Assembly: GCA_944739405.2 (NCBI GenBank)
Contig: OX123186.2
Coordinates: forward strand, 13,166,995 to 13,230,994
Origin: Euclidia mi
Lineage: Eukaryota > Arthropoda > Insecta > Lepidoptera > Erebidae
DNA: 64,000 nucleotides
Reading direction: 5' to 3'
Part shown: positions 31,276-43,654 of the stretch, one piece after another
Layout of the letters: the number at the start of each line of letters is the position of its first letter
Numbering within the stretch: position 1 is the first letter of the stretch
Translations under genes and position numbers: made by a program
Notes under the pieces: generated by a model
Told to the model about the DNA's origin: nothing
Database searches by the model: none
The model's input: the letters and a program-made list of their open reading frames with translations, nothing else

Positions 31276-31599
31276 CTAATTTTAAATTCAAATTTTTTAG
31301 TGTCATGTTTGCTTATAATAGCTACCTATTATATTTCTACATTGTTGTAACGCTATAAAAAGATTACAACATTGATTCAATAATTCCAATTATCCGCTTG
31401 ACCGCTAGCGCCAATTCGCCGAATTCACTTGACCGCTCACGTTCTAAACAAAATGCCAGATGGGCGCGCTAACATAAACATTTATTGTTGATAAGTCGGT
31501 AACATGTGTAAGATGAAGTGATGTTTTTCTTCAACCTTATAAATGACTCTTTCAAGTCGTATGAATGCTTTGTTGATATTAATTTTCTAATTTATTATA

Positions 31600-32202
31600 C
31601 TTAGCAGCGAACTTTGACTATCGTTGAAAAAAACACTTTGTGTATTTTAAACAGGATTATTTTAAAAAGTAAATCGATGACATAGATATTTTATAAGTTT
31701 TAACTGTAGAGTGATTCTATCTTCACCGAATTAAATTAAAAAAAACATGTATCATAGTATAAAAATATTTAATTACACGCATACGATAAGCACGTAATTA
31801 CTTAGCAGCGAACATTGACTATCGTTGAAAAAAACACTTTTTGTATTTTAAACAGGATTATTTTAAAAAGTAAATCGATGACATACATATTTTATGAGTT
31901 TTAACTGTAGAGGGATTCTATCTACACCGAATTAAATAAAAAAACACATGTATCATAGTATAAAAATATTTAATTACACGCATACGATAAGCACGTAATT
32001 ACTTAGCAGCGAACATTGACTATCGTTGAAAAAAACACTTTGTATATTTAAAACAGGATTATTTTAAAAAGTAAATCGATGACATACATATTTTATGAGT
32101 TTTAAATATAGAGGGATTCTATCTACAACGAATTAAATTAAAAAAAACATGTATCATAGTATAGAAAATATTTAATTACACGCATACGATAAGCACGTAA
32201 TC
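31600..32202 (+). repeat. Tandem array, three copies of a 201-bp unit
   Basis: TTAGCAGCGAAC starts units at 31601, 31802 and 32003, so both periods are 201 bp. Units share GACTATCGTTGAAAAAAACA, AAATCGATGACATA and ACGCATACGATAAGCACGTA. Differences are few. No coding role seen. Confidence 0.95.
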
Positions 32203-32390
32203 ACGGAGCGCGCGAAACAAAGAGTGGCATTTGACATTATTTTTTCGTTCCGGGTTAACGATTTTAAGACTCGCTTCGTATTTTTAGCATGAAGAAATGT
32301 TCAATGATTTGAATAGAATAGAGAAAAATAATTTAAAACATTACGTAATAAAAAGAAACAGTAAATTCAGACCGAGTATAGCGCTGTAAC

Positions 32391-32477
32391 CAAAAAGGGA
32401 AAATAGTCACTTGTGCGCGGTCTACGGCATTTCGAAAAAGGGAGAATAGTCACTTGTGCGCGGTCAAGCGGTTATAT
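32391..32477 (+). repeat. Two copies of a 43-bp unit
   Basis: AAAAGGGAAAATAGTCACTT and GTGCGCGGTC recur after 43 bp with one change. Lies about 190 bp after the 201-bp array. Confidence 0.85.
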
Positions 32478-35234
32478 AACACGTCGGCTCTTATGGTGCT
32501 ACGTAATTAATGCCCCAATATTGCCAGCGCAAAGAATTGTATAGTAACCCTTTTCATGCAATTTTACGGTAGGTGCTCAAATAACTTCTTTTACGTGCGA
32601 GTTTATTATAATATCGCTGTAAACTGCACGGTGCTTGGGTTGCCGTGTACTCTTTTGTTATGGTAACACTGACTATGTATTTGTAAGTAAAAGTAAATTA
32701 GTCTGTGTATCGGGTTTTGGAAATTGTTTGGCAGTAAACTTGCGTGTGTACACTCATGCTGGTTGTATTATGTCCGTCTATAGATAATTTTGTTGTACGA
32801 AACAGAGTAGGTATACTTAAATACTGCATAAACAAAAAATATATCCAAAACATTTCCGAACATGAAAGAGTCAAAACATAAAGACACAAACAAATCTGAC
32901 AATCGCGGTGACCTGTGTGTAACTTTTTTATTGGAAAGTTTAATTGAATTTAACAGAGCATATCTTATGGTAAAATACGGGCGACGGCGGGCGCATGAAT
33001 GAGTTCGTTAGACCAACTCTGACGAGGCTAAGTATGGGGAGATGGGGAAGTGAGAAGAAAATTGCGCTTATGGATACGGCATTTCAATTATGGAGCTTAA
33101 GTTTTTATATTGTTCAATATTGAGTTTTACCCCGTCTTTCGGGATATGTAGCTCGTACCTTTGGTTAGAGTATCCGATATTTTAGCGCTGTTGTAAGCGC
33201 CATATTTACGGTACATGGCCATAGCTGTTAGTCAAGATATAACTCATGTCAATAACCGAGCAATTTAAAATATGTTATTTTATATGTGATTGAAGGCAAA
33301 TGAGCCAACGCCTGATGGTAAGCGAAACCGAACAAAGGCAACAGAATAGATATGTACGTCGATAAACTGTGTGAAGGAAATACTTTCTCGGTTCATCGAG
33401 CTAGTTCATCCTGAAAATTGCAAGGCTTTATTACCTCCAAATAATTAAAATCTATATTCTGACAATTTCATGGTCACACTACATCAGCTCATAACTAAAA
33501 ATTAATACATTGTACCTATTTAATATCATAAAGTGTAAACTTAGCGATTTAAAAGTTTTCATACGTTTCTTGACTGGTGCTTCGCGGAAACCAGATTTGC
33601 TTTGTTCTTCTTCTTAAACAAGTTTTCTTCAATTCTCGATATCTTAATTATTATTCTCTATGGGAATAAACGGATTTGGCCATGAGACTACGTTAGCAGA
33701 AAACTATAATTTGTGTAAGCTTTGATTAAATCCCAAATATACTTGCCATTCCAGCAGTGGATTCATTGTTACAACAACTATATAATAACTTAGTACTTTT
33801 TAATCACAGCCCTTGAGCCTGATTCTTTAGGCAAAACACACATTTCTGTTTCTTTTTTTGTGCTATACTTGGCAACTTCATACTATATTAGGAACCAGCT
33901 GTCTCTAAAAGTACTCGCTTCTATATTAAAGTTCCGTTCTAATTTCGGCAGCACCTCTCTGTCTTTTCATAACACTGTCATTAATGACTTATCAATTGCA
34001 GTTGTAATGAAGAATTGACAACGTATTTCAAGCAGAATATGTAACAGTATTTGTAGAAATTTAGTACAGAAATGGTTCGACATTACGAAAGAACTTGTGA
34101 CAAACTAAATTGTACATAACTTATAATGAGCGTCTCACACATCCAATCAAATCACGCTTCTTGCCGATACTATAAGGAAAATGCTTTTATGTGAGTCAAT
34201 GTACAACGGGAGATATCGCCGATAGTAACGCTATTTTCTGTACCAAATATATGACATCAGTACGTGGGTGAAAGAATGAGGTACAAGGACGTATGAACGG
34301 TTTGCTAGTTTTATAGCGCAATAAATTTACAGCAACGGCTTTATGTGAATTACGATTACTTTGTATATACCTAACTTCTTGTTAAAAATATTGAATGATA
34401 TTTTTGAAGTCCATAATAATACGCAGGCTCAGACTCAATGCAGTATTTGGAGCTAGGTGATAGGGTTGTGCGGGACTACCCTTACGACCACGGTGGTTCC
34501 TGTGGTGTTCCTTAATTGTTTAAACGTCGTACTTCTTTTTCGTTGATTAATTCTCTTCTAAAAAACTTTTCTCTCCAAATTAGCTTCGATATGGATGCAT
34601 CTTTATGGCTGTGGCGGTTTCCTGGTGAAAAATATAGATACAGTGCATGTCTCTGTAGTACGTAAAAGCTAATGTATTGGTCATATTTAACAAAACGCGA
34701 GCTATGAGGCGCATAAGTAGGAAAACCAAAAACCACATGGAATATAGAATGAAGCTTTGTTGAAAAAAATATTCCACTATAGGTATTTGGTGTCACGACT
34801 CAGCTTTTACAAAAATAATCACAATTGAATAAAATTTTGAAGATACGTATCGTCCGTACAAATAATTATAATTGTAGTTTATTTCGATACTGGCTTTTCA
34901 GAGGACTTTGCCAACAGCGTATTAAGTATGTTAAAATGTATTAGCAAAAAAGATAAAAAATAAATATTTATGTGCCGAACGGCCTTTACCTAAACTTTCA
35001 TTCCCAATTTTATGGACTTTTATTTAGGTACTTTTATCTAATCAGTTCAGCAGTTTTACTTTCAATAAGTAACAACAAACAGACAGAAAAACTAATATCA
35101 ATATGGACTCAAAATTATAGAATACTTATCCTTAATATACAATTATACACTTACATACATACTTGAATTTAGCTAGCTGCAATGTCGTTCAAAATTCTGT
35201 TACCAGAATCATGTTATTGGCCCTTCTATTCACC
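32478..35234. other. No gene seen
   Basis: AT-rich. Near 33290-33345 AAATGAGCCAACGCCTGATGG is a scrap of a dispersed repeat (minus-strand relative of 37590-37625). Open frames at 34512-34796 and 34580-34777 overlap and have no motif. Confidence 0.5.
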
Positions 35235-35690
35235 AACTTGAACCTCAGGGCTTGGCACGCGACGATGGCAAAAGACCAGACGGTATGTCTATACTGCCGT
35301 GGAAGCTGTGTAGGCCTTTGGTGTGTGACGCAACTTGTATCGACACCCTTGCGCCATCTCATCTTCCTAGCACTGCGGCTGTTGTGCTGGCGCTGCTGCA
35401 GCTACAGCGGAGACTGTCAAACGGCGCAAATACATAAATCTAGTAGGAGATCATGTATTTGAGCCGTTTGAAGTCGAAACGTTGGAACCATGGGGTCCAA
35501 GTGCGCGATCTCTTTTTAGAGATCTCTCAAAGAGACAGGTTGACGCCTCGCGTGACCAGAAGGCTGGCCTGTATTTGGCGCAAAAGATCAGCATTGCCAT
35601 ACAACGTGGCAATGCTGATCCCAAATGCCAGCATTCTGGACACGCTTCCAATTGACGGTGATATGGAGGATTTCCATGACGCCCTTTAAA
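35235..35690 (+). pseudogene. Retroelement-associated endonuclease-like C-terminal region
   Basis: Reads GLARDDGKRPDGMSILPW, then CDATCIDTLAPSHLPS in one frame (35235-35440), then after a break PFEVETLEPWGPSARSLF and KISIAIQRGNA (35450-35620), then after a second break LPIDGDMEDFHDAL and a stop. The RPDG...D.T pattern looks like a PD-(D/E)XK nuclease core, which would suit the nuclease of a retroelement; that is inference. I know this ending from repeated proteins in arthropods. Two frameshifts make it dead. The same ending, unbroken, lies at 2992-3095 on the minus strand. Confidence 0.65.
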
Positions 35691-36106
35691 TTTACTTTTC
35701 CTTTCTTTTTCTTTTAATGTATCTCCCTTTATTTTTAGTTATTTAAGTAGGTATAGAAATTATTTGATTGCAAATAAAGTTTCACCAATAACAATCAATT
35801 TTCACATTACCGCATCAATTTTAATGTTTCTCCTCCAACTTTTCAGCGGGTGAAGTTAAATTGATCATTCGAAACTCGTATAATAGGCACTAGAAACGTT
35901 TCAACCTTGCTATAGACCTTGACAGCCGCCAATAAGATCGGAAATTCTTCCAATCCACTGCCTCGATTCGCAGTTTACCTTTAAAAAAATAGTACAAACT
36001 TTAAAAAAAGTAGTAAAATCAATAGTACAAACTTTTTATTATCAACCTCCAAATGTTTTCTAGCTATTTTATTTTAGTATGCTCCGCGCATTTGATTAGG
36101 TTACTA
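35691..36106. other. No feature seen
   Basis: AT-rich flank without ORF or repeat of note. Confidence 0.5.
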
Positions 36107-36120
36107 AGATAACGAGTCTG

Positions 36121-36504
36121 AAGGCAGCGATAGCCTAGTGGAGACACCAACGGACTGCCATGCAGAGGGTATTGGGTTCTTATCCACGGCACGCACCAAT
36201 GACTTTTCGAATTTAAGTGCGTAATAAATTGTTAATTATCGCTTGCCCCGTGCCTCAGACGGTCGGTCCCAGCTGTCATGAAGATCTTTGACAGTCTTTA
36301 CGGGGAGTCAGTACCCTCAAATAAACTGATATGGTCTAAACCATGGAATATCGCTATCCCTTTGGGTTGCGGAGGTCAGACGGCAGTCGCTCTGTGGTAA
36401 AGTTGAAATTCTGTCATATCTGGTTAGACTAGTTAGCGGACCTCGGGCTCCAAGGCGTGAAAGTCTTAGATGCAACCGGGATAGCGCTAAGGCGATGATG
36501 ACTT
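36121..36504 (+). mobile_element. tRNA-type SINE with 14-bp target-site duplication
   Basis: AGATAACGAGTCTG lies on both sides (36107-36120 and 36505-36518). The head GGCAGCGATAGCCTAGTGG holds a box A-like TAGCCTAGTGG, and GGGTTCTTATCC (about 36174) is a worn box B. The body has GATCTTTGACAGT and CGCTATCCCTTTGGGTTGC. It ends GATGATGACTT. A reverse copy lies at 56401-56775. Pol III promoter boxes are as expected for a SINE. Confidence 0.9.
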
Positions 36505-36646
36505 AGATAACGAGTCTGGAAAGACCGAAACAAATGATGAATAGACCGACAAATGGATAATTTCTCTAAACATTATGAGATGTTAACATATTATGAGGGC
36601 GACCAGTAACGTGTTTTGCTTGCGAAGTTTTTCTTCATGTTGAAAC

Positions 36647-37064
36647 TAGTGATGTGCCGAATCGGTAAAAATGTGTATCCGCGGATACGGACCAGAATAC
36701 GGATATTTGGCGTCAAGATCCGCGGATACGGATACAGATACGGATCTTGATTTTCTTACTGAATCGATGTCGGTGCGCGTGACCTTGAAACCATAGTTGG
36801 CGTCACGCACGCCCGGCGGAACAACAGACAGATCATAACATTTCGACTTGTATTGAAATTCTATTAAAAATACTCTGAATAGAATTTAATAGTTTTTTAA
36901 TTCTACCTAACCACCTATAGCATTCTATTCTATCAGTTAAAAATTAATAAGGTGAAGATCCGTAAAAGATCCGCGAGGAAAGTAACGGATACGGATACAG
37001 ATACGGATCTTTCTTCTTCCTCGGATATCCGCGGATACGGATACGGATATCCGGAACATCACTA
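36647..37064. mobile_element. hAT-type MITE, 418 bp, 8-bp target-site duplication
   Basis: Ends TAGTGATGT and ACATCACTA are inverted, and GTTGAAAC is repeated on both sides (36639-36646, 37065-37072), the 8-bp duplication of the hAT superfamily. Both subterminal parts are rich in CGGATACGGATA and ATCCGCGGAT. No ORF. Mobilised, if ever, by a hAT transposase from elsewhere. Confidence 0.9.
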
Positions 37065-37431
37065 GTTGAAACCCACATTATGGGCACTTTGGGCAGATAG
37101 ATAGAGAGTGAGTGTGACTCAGTCTCACAGGCATTCAGAGCTTACCCATGTAAATCACCGCGATGTCCGTAGACGTCTTATACCGGCAGAGCTACGCATT
37201 GCTACGACCCCGCGCGGGATTGACAGCAAAATGGGGCTTAATATTACGGGCCTAACCAAGACCATTAACAATTTAAGGTCTTAGCATACGTGATGTATTT
37301 TTCTCGTAGCGGACGGAACTGGACGATTTCTTGACTTATTTATTTATTTATATAAGGTACACCAAGAGCATACATATAAAACTTTGCTTAAAACTAGTTA
37401 AAACTAGTACCTAAACTGTTGCGTTTCGTTC

Positions 37432-37630
37432 GGTGACTGAGAGTGCCGGAGGCCCTATCCCCTATTCCTTCTCCCTCATCCCACTCCTCATCCTATCCCT
37501 TTTCCCAACCCAAAGGGGCGACAACGCACTTGTGACTCCTGTGGTGTTGCTTGTGTCCATGGGCGGCGGTAATTGCTTACCATCAGGCAATCCGTCTCCT
37601 CGTTTGCCGCCTATTGCCATAAAAAAAAAG
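37432..37630 (+). repeat. Dispersed retroposon 3' end with A tail
   Basis: CCATGGGCGGCGGTAATTGC, TTACCATCAGGCAATCCGTC and TCGTTTGCCGCCTATTGCC followed by nine A. The phrase is frequent in Lepidoptera; parent element not certain. A pyrimidine-rich stretch with CCCTATCCC-type units precedes it. Confidence 0.6.
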
Positions 37631-37671
37631 TTGAAAGTTATGTTTATATATGAGAGCCAATTATAGTAGCG

Positions 37672-37935
37672 CTCATAGCGAGACTTGGTTTGCCGTTCGT
37701 AACAGATCGGCAAAGTTAAGCAATGCTTGCACAGGTCACCACTTGGATGGGTGACCGTGTGTAGCATTTAGATCTGAGCGCTACCGTGCTTCGGAGGGCA
37801 CGTAGAGCTGTCGGTCCTGGTTCTTTTCTACGGGTAAGGATCTTTAGGCCATGTCGAAGGCCTTCGGGCGGTCTAAATACTCCGACACCAGAGTTGGCCA
37901 CACACTCACACGAAAAGCAAACAACATAGGTAAGT
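37672..37935 (+). mobile_element. 5S rRNA-derived SINE (SINE3 type)
   Basis: CAGATCGGCAAAGTTAAGCA and ACTTGGATGGGTGACCG match the inner promoter and helix parts of 5S rRNA in the right order and spacing. A body follows with GGAGGGCACGTAGAGCTGTC and GGTCCTGGTTC and a CACACTCACACG end. The 5S part is incomplete at its 5' end, so it is not a 5S gene. A decayed relative lies near 48570. Confidence 0.75.
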
Positions 37936-40899
37936 ATAAACATCATTCATATTAAAATCTAAACTTCGTCGCATTTAAATAAAAAGTTATAAAATACACG
38001 TGGCGAGAAACACAGACGGAACGGGACGGCAGTAGATATTTCATATAATAGATATGCAGTTCTATTGCCACGGATAGTATAAATGTTAGAATGTGGGTCT
38101 TAGTAAGTAAAGTTCTGATCAATAAAATATTGTGGTCTACAAATTCCCACTTTTTATGGGGTCTTTTTAATCGTGGCTTATATTTTATATTTTGTTGGTG
38201 GCATACCTATGGGCCAGTGGCAGTAATCGTTTGCTGTAAACTGGTTGGTTCAGGTTGTAATGGTTCAACAGTACAAGTGTAATACATTAGAATTTTGAAG
38301 TTTAAACGATGATGACTCTTTATATTTTACATAATATATTCTTTAAACAAAGATGTTGGCTGATTGTGACAAGGGCATTCAAATATTCATTCTATTCTGA
38401 CTGAAATGTAATCTCTACTTACATAGTATTGTGGTAAACATGCATAAAGTCTGAGTGTGTTTTATTTCGGTGCCAATTTTTTTGTTGCTAATGTTTTGCT
38501 TTATTATCTAAAGTACTGGAGATGAGTGCTTTCAGAAATGGTTGCGACGCTTTTGTTGGTTTATGAATAAGTAATGTATAATATATTTGCTAGAATTGCC
38601 AGATATGTGAACGTTCTAGTAAAAGTCGTTTCACTAGGCAACAAAAGATTAATATTTTAACAAAAAGCACCTAGATTTCAATAAGAACTACAATCATTTA
38701 AAAAGAAAATTATTTATTGGATGAAAATGTTTGACGACGAACAATTACGTGACCGAATCAAAATTCACGACATGAAAACATTTTAAATAGTATATGTAAA
38801 TATACTGATAAAATATACTAATATATAAAATGGAATGAATGCTTGTTAATTTATTAAGATGTCGAAATGCTTTTTTAATTTTCAGAAACTTCTGTATTAG
38901 TATAAAAAACCTGTGTCGCAAAGGACTTGGGAAACCTGTAATCAACAAGTTATAATTAACAAATAAATTCTATCACTCTTTTGAAATATGTATGTATCTA
39001 CTTTTTAACAGGCTCGTGTAACTTTAGCTTGAGGAGTTAACAAAATAATCACACATTTACAACTTTAAATTGAAAGTTCTATTGAAAATGAATGTGCCCT
39101 TAAGTTCACAGCGCTATCTATTAAATATGAAGATTATATTAGTTTACCGAGTGGCAGCGATACATTAGTGTAGATTGTCTAGAGACACGTTTTTGTATCG
39201 CTTCGGGTGTGCCTGTGTACTTAGCCTCAATATTATTATCACATTGTAAGGGATCATGTACACTTACGGTTATTCAACGAGAAAATTCACTGTGGACTCC
39301 CTGTGAAAACCTTTCTGGGGGTCTAGAACGAGTTTGCACTCGATCGTCACGGTGACGATAGACTATTCGACACTATGCCAGAGCCGACTTTTATCATGAG
39401 GGCTTAGAAACACCGGTTATATTTTGAAATGTTAGTAAATATCTGATAGAAATCGGTGCAAGAACAGATTACCAACAGATATCTGTATAAGGATGATCTT
39501 TAATCTGGAGTACAATAAAGCATTATATAACCACAGTCAAATAATCCATACAGTCGTTCGGCGAACGCGTCTAGACGGGTCAATCGTGCGGGGGGCAAGA
39601 GGTGAGACGCGGGAAGAGCGGTACCTACTTACGTATGTCGCCTTAGTTACCAACTAGGTACATATTTTTGGGGGCTGGCGCGTGCTTGTTTTTTGTTCGT
39701 TACTTATTTATTTGCTTATGAATATTAATTTAGATGCTGCATACGACTTGTACTGTGAAACATTGCAATGCTTTATGCTGCTTAAAGAGTTAAAGAAATA
39801 AGGATTTAAAAAATCTGCGATTTCATCAATTTACTTACACCAAAAAATAAAATTTTATTAATTATAATTAAGTATTTAAATTATTTTGAAATGTATTTAC
39901 CTATAACCACTTAAAATAATATGCACGTACCTACTAATCTACTGACATTTTACCATATCTCATGTTTGGCCCAGTCACAGAATAAAGTAGTAATTACTGT
40001 GCGTAAACAACAAGGCAGACGTAAGAAAATATGCGTTTTAAGGAAATATTCGATACAAAAGTGATTTTAATTTCTTGCAATAAGTACCTAGTATTTTCGT
40101 ATTAGGTAAGTACCTATCACATATTATTATGTATCTTGGCAACGGCGCGGCTTAGCTCAAAAATAACCATATTTTTGGCCCCCTTTTATAAACCCCACAC
40201 ATGTTCTCCGTAACCTCATAGCCCGGAGACCCACCCTGTAAATGACCGTGGTATCTATTGCTTTACCTTGACGTAGTTTGCACGAAAATAAATCTGCAAA
40301 ATACTTCATATCGATATAGGCTCTGCAAGCTGATCCCACGGTTACCCATCCATTAAACGACCGCTATGTCAATCGCTTTATTTTAACTTGGTCTGTATGA
40401 TAAAGACCAAATTAAAAATGCTTCATATTCTTAACCGCCTCCCACGACACCTGTGGGATGAAATAGGTGCTGACTGTGTATGCAAAGCTGTTACCGCACG
40501 AAAAAATGCTAACAGTTTTATAATAATTAGGTATTTATCGTTAATTATTGTAATATAATAAAATAAGTGATTTACAGTATAATATTCATGTAACGTAGCA
40601 ATTGTTTTATTTTTCTATAATAAATAGACGGTATTTGAATAAGTAGGTATTGTTTATATGTGGCAGCCCTAGCCTCCTTACCCTTGTCTAGACGTTGTCG
40701 GCTTTTTCTTCGAGATCAAAGGCGTCAAACTACTGTATGCTCTTTATACTGTGATATAACTATCTTAGTCAATAATTGTATTAATTACTGACATCGGCAC
40801 TTATGACGAACGTCTAAATAACTCAAGTGAGCTGCATTACATCATGCTTTGTCAGGAGTTTCGCCGTGTGTCAAACGCATCGTGAACAAGTTCATACGT
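37936..40899. other. No gene seen
   Basis: AT-rich. Near 39325-39365 TTTGCACTCGATCGTCACGG repeats a phrase from the element at 24510-25394 (24622). Open frames of 60-67 codons have no motif. Confidence 0.5.
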
Positions 40900-41115
40900 T
40901 TTTGGGGTTCCGTACCTAAAATGAAAATAGAAACGGAACCGAAGGATTACTTTATTGTCCGTCTGTCTGTCAAGAACTTTTATTTCGGGAACGCGTATCG
41001 ATAGTCTATAACTCGATATACAATTAAAATACTCTAGCCTACGGTTCTTTAATACGGCGCTTAGTGAATTTGCCGTACAGTGGACAAGAGTCCTAAGTCT
41101 TCCTCAAATATTCGA
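40900..41115 (+). repeat. Dispersed repeat fragment (GGGTTCCGTAC family)
   Basis: GGGGTTCCGTACCTAAAATG, GTCCGTCTGTCTGTCAAG and ATCGATAGTCTATAACTCGA follow the usual order of this family. Neither end fixed. Confidence 0.55.
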
Positions 41116-41599
41116 TTGATAGAAGACGGGTGAGGGTTGACGTATGAATTTTAATGAAGCCACATTTTGCCAAGTAACGATCTATCGTTTGTTTAGGATG
41201 GTACGGGGACAATTTTTCAGCTGAGCTCTCTGATCCTCGGCCGCGCTACAGAAAATAGTTGGGTTGATTGGATTTCAACGTCCGATGTATGAAATCTGGG
41301 ATTTGTTGGCGGTGTCACACTCCAGTTTATTGCTATGCATTTGGTACTGATGTATTCTGATTAGAATACAGGTTTATGTGGACTCGCTTAGAGTTAACTT
41401 ACTTTAACTTTGACACTGGCGTCCAACTTAGAGCCTGACAACTGTAATTTCAGACTCTGGTACTCCCTTACGAAATGCATAAATTATCATGTTAAGGATT
41501 TTCACCAATAATAAAGCCTTAAACATATTATGAATAATGCTAAAACTAGACTCTAATACTCCATTATGTAAAGCATATTATATGTCATGTTAATCTTTT

Positions 41600-41705
41600 T
41601 TATTGCATATGAACAAGCAGGTCACCTGCTGGTAAGTGTTCACCGCCGCCCATAGACACCTGCAATGCCCGAAGGATCACGTGCGTTGCCTACCTTTTAA
41701 AATTG
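41600..41705 (-). repeat. Dispersed repeat fragment
   Basis: AGCAGGTCACCTGCTGGTAA and TCACCGCCGCCCATAGACAC then CCTGCAATGCCCGAAGGATC are a reverse-oriented relative of the end at 37555-37610. Confidence 0.6.
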
Positions 41706-42879
41706 TTGAAATTCCATTTTCGAAAGGATACGTCGCCGTCCCCAACGAATAACATCGTAATCAAAAAAAGTAAAATTTACAGGAAAAATAAAAAACCGTT
41801 TTTTGCTTATAACTTCTTATCAGTTTTACATAGCAAACTCGTTGACATACTAATAGATAGGTATTTTTTTGCCGTGTAAAGAGATGTTTCTTAAAATTTT
41901 ACTAGCTTTACACCCATAAAAATATAATCAAAAAATCATATTACCAAAACGTAAACACAATTTTCAAACCGTAATGCAACAATACGATTTTATTCGAGTA
42001 AATTGTTGACAGTGACCTATACAGCAATAGTTAATTGCGATGTCTTGACTGTAAAGTAGCGAGGTTGATTGTAATGATAACTTATTATTACCATATTAAT
42101 CATTGCTCAAAACAATATATTGTGGTAACAGTAAATTGGTTAAAATTAATATTCCATAGCAAAAGGAATGGTAATATACTTTACCGAAATAAGTTATACT
42201 TATTGTACGCGAATAAAATTGTAATTACAGTTTACTGGAAAAAGGATAACTTCTAGGGGTCAGTATTGATTCATTATGATGATATTCGTCACAAGAAATA
42301 GTTTTTATTTATAGACGAATAGTACAGGTTAAGTCATTACAAAATGTCTAACTCGAAAAGTAATCGTACGAATCACGTGGAAAAAAATCACAAGGTGTAA
42401 TCGCACCTCTAGAACCGTAATTCCCCATAAAAGCACTTCTATCGCAATAGTTGATTACGATATTATTCGCTGGGGACGGCGACGTGTTCATGCTTGTTAC
42501 TAATGTAAATTAGTAAAAAATCCGTCGTTTACTTTATAAAAGCTACCACATTTAAATAAGTTTAGTAAGTAACATTGTTGTAGCCAAATGTGTTTGCCAT
42601 TTTGAAACGCAGACCACATTCACTTTTCATCAACATGTGTTTCTAGTTAATTATACACGTTGAAGTTAGAAGCCTGAAGCAGAATGTAAGTTCAGTAATA
42701 CTTAGTGTCTAAGTACACATGTTGTGATATACAAATTATATCGATGATTAATTGCGCTTGTACGTCGCTTGAAGGCTACGTCAACGCGACGCGTTTTAGT
42801 GGTTGTTACGTCACTAGGTGCCTATTAGTCCTTTTTTTTGGTAGTTATACCCACATAGGGCGTTCAGTGCAATCTCTCG
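41706..42879. other. No gene seen
   Basis: AT-rich sequence with no recognisable ORF or element. Confidence 0.5.
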
Positions 42880-43155
42880 TTCTTGGAGCCATTACTAAGA
42901 GACTACTGAACGCCATTTGCAACGATCCTGACATATCTATCTTACTTCATTCACTCCCATCAAATTTCTCATACATGCTCTTCGGTTAAGGGTACTTCTA
43001 ACCTGTCCTTTTTAGGATGTCTCCAATCCGGTCAGAGAACGTCCGTCTAGGTCTTCCCCTTCCTCCTGTCCCATTCACACTTGACTTATATAAGTTCTTG
43101 GTCAGTCTTTTGTCATCCATCCTCTCCATGTGTCCAAATTTTGCTTATACGGTCA
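42880..43155 (-). pseudogene. LINE ORF C-terminal fragment
   Basis: The minus strand reads GRGRPRRTFSDRIGDILKRT near 43005-43065, then RRACMRNLMGVNEV, a stop, ICQDRCKWRSVVS near 42890-42960. This order is a known LINE C-terminal end in Lepidoptera after the RT. A frame break or stop lies near 42940. Its upstream part is cut by the MITE that starts at 43164. Dead. Confidence 0.7.
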
Positions 43156-43163
43156 TATCTATA

Positions 43164-43646
43164 CAGGGTGTAAGGGACGGTGTACCGACAACCGATACCA
43201 GTGATTCAGTACATGATACTGAGGCCATTGGCGGTCGAATTTTCCGGCAAATTTTCATGAATTTTCATTTTTTTCTTCTTTTGCATGTTTGCCATATTAT
43301 AATGTAATGAAATAGTAACTATACTCGACCCGCATTAGTACTTTTGTAAAATTCTAAGAATTACACATGTACATGGCGTGTTTACTCTGATGTGACATCG
43401 GCCACGGGCGGCGCGCGGCCGCAGCACAGTAAGCGCACCAGTACATCGTAATCACTGCCACTACCACCCGCCGCTGTAGGGCCGTAACAGCTGATAGTGC
43501 GAGTTTGCGTGTCCCTATATACATCGCGATTTTTTGGGAAATTGTAGAGCTCTTAGATTTTTCCGGAAAATTCGACCGCCAAGGGTCTCAGTATAATGTA
43601 CTGAATCACTGGTATCAGTTTTCGGTACACCATCCCTTACACCCTG
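43164..43646. mobile_element. MITE of 483 bp with about 88-bp terminal inverted repeats
   Basis: CAGGGTGTAAGGGACGGTGT at the left and its near-complement at the right pair for about 88 bp with few changes. TA flanks both ends (43162-43163, 43647-43648). The centre is GC-rich around 43390-43500 and has no ORF. TA duplication points to the Tc1/mariner group, but the family is not known to me. Confidence 0.85.
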
Positions 43647-43654
43647 TATATGTA

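Noticed and set aside
31600..32477. CRISPR-like array
   Set aside because: The repeats are contiguous 201-bp and 43-bp tandem units without spacers, and the sequence is eukaryotic.
37700..37770. 5S rRNA gene
   Set aside because: The 5' part is missing or altered and it continues into a SINE body.
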